Assembly: GCA_022510985.1 (NCBI GenBank)
Contig: JAFLSL010000002.1
Span: forward strand, 1 to 13,023
Origin: Ruminococcus sp.
GTDB lineage: Bacteria; Bacillota; Clostridia; Oscillospirales; Acutalibacteraceae
DNA: 13,023 nt
Direction of reading: 5' to 3'
The notes below the pieces were generated by a model that searched no databases, had not been told where the DNA came from, and saw nothing but the letters and a program-made list of their open reading frames with translations. A program made the translations under genes and the position numbers. This document shows, in pieces, positions 1 to 5,469 of this stretch (position 1 is its first letter; the number at the start of each line of letters is the position of its first letter).

Positions 1-84
1 TTTGGATATAAAAAATAGGTTCTGCTGTAGACTTTTATTATAGAACTATATTTTTGGTAAGATAAAACTCTTAATTTTTAATTC

Positions 85-267
85 TTAATCTAATTCCTGA
101 TCGTCCTCGGGCGGAAGATACGGATAAATATCCTCGTAAGATTCCAGCTCTTCCTCGCTTTGCGGCTCAGAGGGAATTAATCCCGTACAGTCATACACCG
201 ATGCTCCGTAGCCGTAATCTTCGTCCTCGGGGTCAATCGGATAATTTCTGTAGATGTTTTTATTCAT
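85..267 (-). CDS. small highly acidic hypothetical protein (60 aa)
   Basis: I do not recognise this protein. It is very rich in Asp and Glu (stretches DPEDEDYGYG, SEEELESYED and PPEDDQELD), with many Tyr and Pro, few basic residues outside the first seven, one Cys, no membrane segment and no signal peptide. It is probably soluble, flexible and strongly negatively charged. The ATG is preceded by a good Shine-Dalgarno site (GGGGTGAT on the minus strand, 278-271) about 4 nt upstream, which is the main argument that it is real. It is transcribed away from the phosphoesterase gene at 387. No obvious partner gene lies on its downstream side within the window. A clear strong terminator was not found in 1-84. 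Function unknown; existence moderately sure. Confidence 0.6.
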   Translation of the reverse strand: MNKNIYRNYPIDPEDEDYGYGASVYDCTGLIPSEPQSEEELESYEDIYPYLPPEDDQELD

Positions 268-332
268 AAAATCACCCCAAAAGTAGTATGTGATAAAACT
301 TTTAAAATTTAATAGGAAATTACTGTATTTTT

Positions 333-362
333 TTGAAAATTATGATATTATAATTTTATAAA
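333..362 (+). promoter_or_regulatory. putative sigma-A promoter of the phosphoesterase gene
   Basis: A -35 box TTGAAA (333-338) and a -10 box TATAAA (357-362) are separated by 18 bp. Each matches the consensus at 5 of 6 positions. Transcription would begin near 369, just ahead of the GAGGTG ribosome binding site at 377-382. A perfect TATAAT also occurs at 349-354, but without a -35 box at a usual distance. Prediction by eye. Confidence 0.45.
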
Positions 363-386
363 TCCCAACAGCTTTCGAGGTGCGAA

Positions 387-2357
387 ATGAAAATCCTTAA
401 AAAATTTACAACGTCAGTTTTAATAATATCACTTCTGCTCTCCTGCCTTTGTTTAACTCCTGCGTTTTCTGCAGGAAAGCTCAGCTATGAATTCAAAGGC
501 GACGAAAAAGACAGGGCGGGCTTTGCCGAGGGCGAAATCACGCTATCGTCAGTCCCAAGCGGAGAATACAATCTTTATTGGGCGAACGACAAAAATGCAC
601 TAGACGGCTTTTACGAAATCGCAACCTTAAAGGTTCCGGATGACGCAAGCTTTTCCTTTAAAGACCACAACGCTATTCCGGCAGATGCGACAAAGCTAAT
701 CGCCTGCTCGGGAAACAACACCTCTGTAAACTCAGCCGATGCGGTTTTTGATATTCCGAAAAACAAACAGCTGAAATATAAATCAAAAGACGCCAACTAC
801 ACTTTTATGAACTATTCCGATATTCATATCGACCGGGCAAAAAGCAAATATTACAAATTTTCCGAACTACATTTTAAAAAGGCTCTCGAAACAGCCGCAA
901 ACCGAAAAGCTGATTTCATTATTACCGCGGGCGACAACGTAACCAACGCCGAGGGACCGGGTGCGGAGTTCGACAAATATCAGGAAATTCTTGCTGATTC
1001 CGATTACACCGGCTACATCTACGAGGGTAGCGGAAACCACGAGCTGAGAACAGGCAACAAGGAAACACTTCTTAACACCTTTATTTCCGCAACGGGACTT
1101 AACGGAGATGAAGAAACTATCTCAAAAAACAAGCCCTACTACACCTTCAAAGAACCAAAAACAGGTGATTTGTTCATTTTTATGTCGCTTGAGTATCTAT
1201 ACAGTCCCGACGAGGGCGACGAATTTTCAAGCGAACAGCTCGACTGGCTCGAAAAGCTTTTAGAGAAAAACTACGGCAAAAACAGAAACATCTATCTAAT
1301 TCAGCACGCGTTAATCGAAGGCTACGGTGCAGGCGACGACGAGGACAACTACTACACCGTTCCATTAAACCCCGAGTACGAAAGCACAATCCGATTTCGC
1401 GATATCATCTCAAAATATCCCGAGCTTATTTGGATTTCGGGTCACACCCACATTGCACTCAAATACGGCTACAACTACTCAAATATGAACGATACCTCGT
1501 GCAATATGATACACGACAGCTCTGTATGCTGTCCGACGCTTCTCAACTACAACAGCCACAACTTAAGCTATGCCGCTGCAACTGACGAGGACAAGAAGGA
1601 TATGAGCGAAGGCTATTACGTTCAGGTTTTTGATGACGCTAGCATTTTCTACGGCGAAAATCTTTATTACGATAAAATCTATCCGAACTCGACCTTTATT
1701 GTTGAAGGCTGTCGCAAAACCTACGATGACCTACCAAAAAACGGGCTTAGAATTCTCCCCTCAAAAGGTTTTATTTTCGGAACGAATGACGACATTATCT
1801 CCTACGTCGAGCAGGTTTTCACTCTGCCCAAGAGCCTTAATTGTAAAGACGTTACCGACAAAGATATTTCCGAACTTTGCGAAAAAAGCAAAAAACTCTT
1901 AAACGATATGTACACCTTCAGCTCCTACGACAACTACGTTAATCTTAAAAAGGCGGTTAAAGCTGCATCCTCTGCCGATGACAAAAGCAGGACATATGCC
2001 GAGCTTTCCTCAGCATATCTCGAGGTTTTAAAATACACAAGACAAGGCAACATAACCGTGTATTTCACCAACACAAAGAATTGGGAAAACGTCTACGCAA
2101 AGCTTTTCTCCTCAAAATCAAACAACGGAGAAAAGGGAGAAAAAATGACTTATGTCGGCGAGGACAGCGAAAATAATAAGATTTATAAAATCGACTTAAA
2201 CTATCATAAATACAATCAGGTTATCTTCACTGACGGCACAGATGAGCACGTAAGCGAAACTCAGACGTTCAGTGGAGAAAACAACAAGCTCTATTACCTC
2301 AACGGCAACGACCCGACCTCACCGTATTATGTGTACGTCAGAGATTATGAGGGGTAA
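387..2357 (+). CDS. secreted calcineurin-like metallophosphoesterase with CBM26-like C-terminal module
   Basis: A 656-residue exported hydrolase of the calcineurin-type metallophosphoesterase family, which uses a di-metal centre on phosphoesters; its substrate is unknown. Residues 1-29 form a signal peptide (KK, hydrophobic core, AFSA then G30). LLSC at 17-20 weakly resembles a lipobox, so a lipoprotein is possible but less likely. Residues 30-130 look beta-rich. The catalytic domain shows the family metal ligands in order: D145-I-H147, G182-D-N184, G216-N-H-E219, H307 and G352-H-T-H355. Residues about 485-550 are helical and FIVAR-like. Residues 554-656 (starting NITVYFTNTKNW, then KMTYVGE and YNQVIFTDGT) resemble starch-binding modules of CBM26 type. 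The ATG follows GAGGTG at 377-382. It is a single-gene unit ending in a hairpin terminator. The catalytic fold is secure; the binding-module call is tentative. Confidence 0.88.
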   Translation: MKILKKFTTSVLIISLLLSCLCLTPAFSAGKLSYEFKGDEKDRAGFAEGEITLSSVPSGEYNLYWANDKNALDGFYEIATLKVPDDASFSFKDHNAIPADATKLIACSGNNTSVNSADAVFDIPKNKQLKYKSKDANYTFMNYSDIHIDRAKSKYYKFSELHFKKALETAANRKADFIITAGDNVTNAEGPGAEFDKYQEILADSDYTGYIYEGSGNHELRTGNKETLLNTFISATGLNGDEETISKNKPYYTFKEPKTGDLFIFMSLEYLYSPDEGDEFSSEQLDWLEKLLEKNYGKNRNIYLIQHALIEGYGAGDDEDNYYTVPLNPEYESTIRFRDIISKYPELIWISGHTHIALKYGYNYSNMNDTSCNMIHDSSVCCPTLLNYNSHNLSYAAATDEDKKDMSEGYYVQVFDDASIFYGENLYYDKIYPNSTFIVEGCRKTYDDLPKNGLRILPSKGFIFGTNDDIISYVEQVFTLPKSLNCKDVTDKDISELCEKSKKLLNDMYTFSSYDNYVNLKKAVKAASSADDKSRTYAELSSAYLEVLKYTRQGNITVYFTNTKNWENVYAKLFSSKSNNGEKGEKMTYVGEDSENNKIYKIDLNYHKYNQVIFTDGTDEHVSETQTFSGENNKLYYLNGNDPTSPYYVYVRDYEG

Positions 2358-2371
2358 AAACAAATAAAAAC

Positions 2372-2410
2372 GGGAAGATAATGTTATAAGCATTATCTTC
2401 CCTATTTTTT
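2372..2410. terminator. bidirectional Rho-independent terminator
   Basis: A perfect 12-bp stem (GGGAAGATAATG at 2372-2383 with CATTATCTTCCC at 2391-2402) encloses a 7-nt loop. It is followed on the plus strand by TATTTTTT and on the minus strand by GTTTTTATTTG. It lies between the convergent phosphoesterase and glycosyltransferase units and should end both. Confidence 0.92.
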
Positions 2411-2424
2411 CATAGGTATTAAAT

Positions 2425-2874
2425 TTAACCTTTAAACATTGTATATGGCATATGTTTTTTCATTTCCTGAATGTTTAAGTGATGAATTCTAAACGGAAAA
2501 TACATCATTTGAAACACAAACTTTTTCTTTGTTACTCCGTCATTATATTTTATATATGTGCGGGCAAGAGACGTAATTTCCTCAACCTCTGTAACATATT
2601 TTGCAGGCAATATGTGTCTTTTTGTATTAGTTATCAGTATTACATCTTCTCCGCTGAATTCAACAGAAATTACAATCTTGCCGTAGTATTTTATTAAGAC
2701 AAATTCAATAAAAACAAAGAAAACAACAAAGACAAAAAATAACGGAATTATAATAAAAAGGTCATCGTATTTGTTTGAAAACATTGTGCTTATTATTAAA
2801 ATTCCAAAAATAACAAGAATAAAAATATCTGCTATTACAATGAATCCTTTTAATATTTTATAAAAATATTTCAT
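2425..2874 (-). CDS. small AT-rich membrane protein, possible PH-like cytoplasmic domain (149 aa)
   Basis: This gene is not identified. The N-terminal half has two hydrophobic helices (about residues 8-32 and 38-62) joined by a short polar loop (MFSNKYDD). The rest (about 65-149) is predicted beta-strand-rich, with a pattern of charged and hydrophobic strands ending in a helix (HLNIQEMKKH). This broadly recalls bacterial PH-like or YcxB-like domains, but that is only an impression. It starts 14 nt after the stop of the glycosyltransferase, so the two are probably co-transcribed. The ribosome binding site is weak (AAGTAAAG), which suggests low or coupled translation. Four 60-base lines I counted inside the gene average about 23% GC, against roughly 50% in sampled lines of neighbouring genes, so it stands out as AT-rich. 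Confidence 0.7.
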   Translation of the reverse strand: MKYFYKILKGFIVIADIFILVIFGILIISTMFSNKYDDLFIIIPLFFVFVVFFVFIEFVLIKYYGKIVISVEFSGEDVILITNTKRHILPAKYVTEVEEITSLARTYIKYNDGVTKKKFVFQMMYFPFRIHHLNIQEMKKHMPYTMFKG

Positions 2875-2888
2875 TTCTTTACTTTAAA

Positions 2889-3827
2889 TTACTTATCTCT
2901 TTTAAGTATTTCTCTCGCAATATAAATCGGTCTGTTCTTGCTTTGGATATAGGTTTTTGCAAGGTAAGAGCCGATAATGCCGATACAGAAAAGCTGTATT
3001 CCGCCTAAAAGCAAAATCAAGGCAACAATCGTTGCGTAACCGCTAACGGCAACATTGAAAAACAGCCTTTGAATAATTACTACAACGAGGTAAATAATCG
3101 CTGCGAACGACGCGGTTATTCCGACATATGTTGCAAGCTTTAAGGGCTTTGTCGAGAAGGCTGAAATTCCCTCGAACGCATAGCGTACGAGCTTTGAAAA
3201 GCTCCATTTTGTTTCGCCTGCGTTACGCTCCTGAACCTCATATGGAATGTACTTTGTGTTAAAGCCTATCCAACTGAAAATTCCCTTTGAAAATCTATGG
3301 TACTCGCCCATCTCAACAATCGCGTCGGCAACTCCTCTGGTAAAGGTTCGAAAATCGCTCGCGTCTGCGTGGAGTTCAACCTCGCTGAGTTTGTTAATAA
3401 GCTTATAAAAGCCCGACTTAAAGCCCGTTATGACCTTGCCTTCCTTACGAACACCCTGATAAGCCGCAACGCAATCGTACTCGACTTCGTTTTCAAGAAT
3501 ATCCATCATCTCCAAAACAACCTCGGGTCGTTGCTGTAAATCAGCGTCAATAAGGGATACATAGTCGCCGCTTGCGTTCTTTATTCCCGCGTAAATTGCG
3601 GATTCCTTGCCAAAATTTCGGCTGAAAGACACAACGGTAATATCGCTTTCGGTTTTTTCGTTATATAGCTTTTTAAGCTTTTCGAGGGTTTTGTCACGAC
3701 TTCCGTCATTTACAAAAACAAATTCGTAGTCAAAGCTGACGTTCTTAAAAGCCTTAACTGTTTCCTCGTAAAAAAGCTCTACGTTGTCCTGCTCGTTATA
3801 GCAAGGCACTACAAGTGAGAGTTTCAT
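2889..3827 (-). CDS. family 2 glycosyltransferase, GtrB/DPM1-like (polyprenyl-phosphate sugar transferase)
   Basis: A 312-residue GT2 enzyme of the type that moves a sugar from a nucleotide sugar to undecaprenyl phosphate at the inner face of the membrane, giving a lipid-linked donor for cell-surface glycosylation. The N-terminal GT-A domain has VVPCYNE (6-12), VNDGSRD (39-45) and the metal/nucleotide-binding DAD in LIDADLQ (92-98). HRFSKGIFSWIGF (177-189) and QERNAGETKW (199-208) are typical of the GtrB/YkcC group. Two C-terminal membrane helices follow (about 232-253 and 262-288). Start choice: an upstream in-frame ATG at 3845 would add six residues but has no ribosome binding site, whereas the ATG at 3827 has GAGGAAG close upstream and gives the usual N-terminus. 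It is followed by the 149-residue membrane protein. No flippase or acceptor-modifying transferase is visible, so the sugar and target are unknown. Confidence 0.92.
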   Translation of the reverse strand: MKLSLVVPCYNEQDNVELFYEETVKAFKNVSFDYEFVFVNDGSRDKTLEKLKKLYNEKTESDITVVSFSRNFGKESAIYAGIKNASGDYVSLIDADLQQRPEVVLEMMDILENEVEYDCVAAYQGVRKEGKVITGFKSGFYKLINKLSEVELHADASDFRTFTRGVADAIVEMGEYHRFSKGIFSWIGFNTKYIPYEVQERNAGETKWSFSKLVRYAFEGISAFSTKPLKLATYVGITASFAAIIYLVVVIIQRLFFNVAVSGYATIVALILLLGGIQLFCIGIIGSYLAKTYIQSKNRPIYIAREILKRDK

Positions 3828-3870
3828 TTTACTTCCTCGGTTCAATATAAGTATAAATTAATACATTTTA

Positions 3871-3898
3871 ATTTTACCACAAATAACGCTAATGTCAA
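3871..3898 (-). promoter_or_regulatory. sigma-A promoter of the glycosyltransferase operon
   Basis: On the minus strand a perfect -35 TTGACA (3898-3893), a 16-bp spacer and a -10 TAAAAT (3876-3871) preceded by TGG, an extended -10 element. Transcription should start near 3864, giving a leader of about 37 nt. It is back to back with the metF promoter. Confidence 0.7.
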
Positions 3899-3916
3899 TC
3901 GGCAGAATATGTTGTT

Positions 3917-3945
3917 TTATTTACAAAACTGTGTTATTATATAAT
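3917..3945 (+). promoter_or_regulatory. putative promoter of the metF-metH operon
   Basis: A perfect -10 TATAAT at 3940-3945. The -35 region at the 17-bp distance (3917-3922, TTATTT) is weak, so an activator may be needed. Transcription would begin near 3952, only about 19 nt before the GTG start of metF. That leaves no room for an S-box, T-box or cobalamin riboswitch in the leader. Confidence 0.5.
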
Positions 3946-3970
3946 GCAGAGTAATTTAGTAGGTGATACT

Positions 3971-4828
3971 GTGAATATATTAGATATGTATAAAAAGGAC
4001 AAAACGCTTTTAAGCTTTGAGGTTTTTCCGCCAAAAAAGACCTCGCCGATAGAGTCTGTCTACGGCGTTTTGGAGGAACTATGCTCTCTTAACCCCGCCT
4101 ACGTGAGCGTAACCTACGGTGCGGGCGGAACAGCCAGCGACAACACCTGTGCTATTGCAAGCAAAATAAAAAACGACTACAAGGTTGAATCTATCGCTCA
4201 TATCACCTGCGTTAACAGCACAAAGTCGCAGGTTGAAAACGCTTTAAACTCATTTAAGGAGCATAATATTGAAAATGTGCTGGCTCTCAGGGGCGATATT
4301 GTACCTGATTTGCCGCCTCAGACAGATTTTAAACACGCAAGCGACCTTACCGAATTTATAAAAAAAATCGGTGGTTTTCATATTGCGGGAGCGTGCTATC
4401 CCGAGGTGCATCCTGACGCAGAGGACGACATCAGCGACATAATCAACCTTAAAAAGAAGGTTGACGCAGGGGCACAGTTTTTAATTTCTCAGCTCTTTTT
4501 TGACAACGACAGTTTCTACAAATTTTTAAAACGCTGTCAGCTTGCGGGAATAAACGTGCCGATTGAGGCAGGAATTATGCCCGTTGTAAACAAAAAGCAA
4601 ATTCAAAGAATGGTTTCGCTGTGCGGAGCATCTTTGCCCGCAAAATTCAGCCGAATTATGAACCGCTACGAAAACAACCCCGAGGCACTTCGGGATGCGG
4701 GTATTGCGTATGCGATTGACCAATGCGTTGACCTTATCACGAACGGCGTTAGCGGAATCCATCTTTACACAATGAACAACCCTTATGTTGCACGTAGAAT
4801 TACGGACGGAATCAGCAATTTGTTATGA
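3971..4828 (+). CDS. metF: 5,10-methylenetetrahydrofolate reductase
   Basis: This enzyme reduces 5,10-methylene-THF to 5-methyl-THF, the methyl donor for methionine synthase encoded two genes downstream. At 285 residues it has the usual length of a bacterial MetF barrel. Visible family motifs are SFEVFPPK (15-22, with the catalytic Glu at 17), SVTYGAGG (46-53), LALRGD, the GACYPEVHP block, QLFFDN and GIMPV, and HLYTMN near the end. Start choice: an in-frame ATG exists at 3944, but it lies inside the TATAAT(G) -10 box and could not be on the transcript. GTG at 3971 has AGGTGAT at 3961-3967 at good spacing and yields a normal N-terminus (MNILDMYKKDK). The stop overlaps the next start (ATGA), which indicates translational coupling. 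No MetV-like partner or fused extra domain is seen. Confidence 0.95.
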   Translation: MNILDMYKKDKTLLSFEVFPPKKTSPIESVYGVLEELCSLNPAYVSVTYGAGGTASDNTCAIASKIKNDYKVESIAHITCVNSTKSQVENALNSFKEHNIENVLALRGDIVPDLPPQTDFKHASDLTEFIKKIGGFHIAGACYPEVHPDAEDDISDIINLKKKVDAGAQFLISQLFFDNDSFYKFLKRCQLAGINVPIEAGIMPVVNKKQIQRMVSLCGASLPAKFSRIMNRYENNPEALRDAGIAYAIDQCVDLITNGVSGIHLYTMNNPYVARRITDGISNLL

Positions 4829-5469
4829 TAAAATTAAAAGAAATCAATCGAGCGGAGGCTTTGCGTTATATCGGCGGCAGCAAGGTCGAAATGAACGAGA
4901 ATATGGACGCTCTGCTAACAAGCTGTGAAAAAGAAATTTTAGAGGTTGCCGCTGTAAAATATCTTTACAAAAAAATTCCGCTAAACGACAGCAAACTTTT
5001 AATCGGCAACTCAATTAAAGAGCATCTTAAGGGATGCGGCGAGGCTATACTTATTTGTGCGACAATCGGAAATGCGGTCGACAAGCTTATCCGCACCGCC
5101 TCGGTCACGGATATGTCAAAGGCAGTTGTGCTTGACGCTATGGCGAGCACGGCGGTTGAGCAGGCTTGCGGTATGCTTGACGAAATTATCTCGCAGGAAA
5201 ACCCCGATAAATTTTTAACGTGGAGATTTTCTCCGGGCTACGGCGACTATCCGATTGAACTGCAGTCAAAGTTTCTGCAAATTTTAGACGCTCCGAGAAA
5301 AATCGGACTTTGTACTAACGAAAATTCTATACTAACCCCGACAAAATCCGTAACGGCGATTATGGGGCTTAGCGACAGCCCGATAGAAAAACGCAGAAAA
5401 GGCTGTGCAAGTTGTAATTTAAAGAAAACCTGTAAATTCAGAAAGTCAGGTGAACGCTGTGAATTTTAG
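4825..5469 (+). CDS. stand-alone MetH activation (reactivation) domain protein with C-terminal Cys cluster
   Basis: A 214-residue protein matching the AdoMet-binding activation domain that forms the C-terminus of long MetH enzymes (Met_synt_B12 family). In that family the domain helps reductively remethylate cob(II)alamin with S-adenosylmethionine. The key sign is R134-F-S-P-G-Y-G-D-Y-P143, corresponding to the RxxxGYxxxP AdoMet-binding motif. LTPTKSVTAIMGLS (170-183) also fits. It overlaps metF by 4 nt and metH by 11 nt, and the metH gene here lacks this domain, so it should act in trans. Its own ribosome binding site is poor, consistent with coupling to metF. Odd feature: residues 194-212 hold four cysteines (C194, C197, C203, C212) in a basic tail, possibly a Zn or Fe-S site; this is inference. 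The domain call is firm; the role of the tail is unknown. Confidence 0.9.
   Translation: MIKLKEINRAEALRYIGGSKVEMNENMDALLTSCEKEILEVAAVKYLYKKIPLNDSKLLIGNSIKEHLKGCGEAILICATIGNAVDKLIRTASVTDMSKAVVLDAMASTAVEQACGMLDEIISQENPDKFLTWRFSPGYGDYPIELQSKFLQILDAPRKIGLCTNENSILTPTKSVTAIMGLSDSPIEKRRKGCASCNLKKTCKFRKSGERCEF

Noticed and set aside
1..84. Possible end of a plus-strand gene (FGYKK-stop at 1-18) and a GTTCT/AGAAC hairpin followed by a T-run
   Set aside because: Only five codons are visible and the stem is just 5-6 bp with a long loop, so neither the gene end nor the terminator can be supported.
1180..1389. Minus-strand frame of about 69 codons inside the phosphoesterase gene
   Set aside because: It is antisense to well-conserved catalytic-domain coding sequence, has an Arg/Cys-rich composition typical of shadow frames and shows no convincing translation signals.
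3828..3970. SAM, T-box or cobalamin riboswitch ahead of metF
   Set aside because: No conserved boxes or extended helices are visible, and the predicted leader is only about 19 nt.
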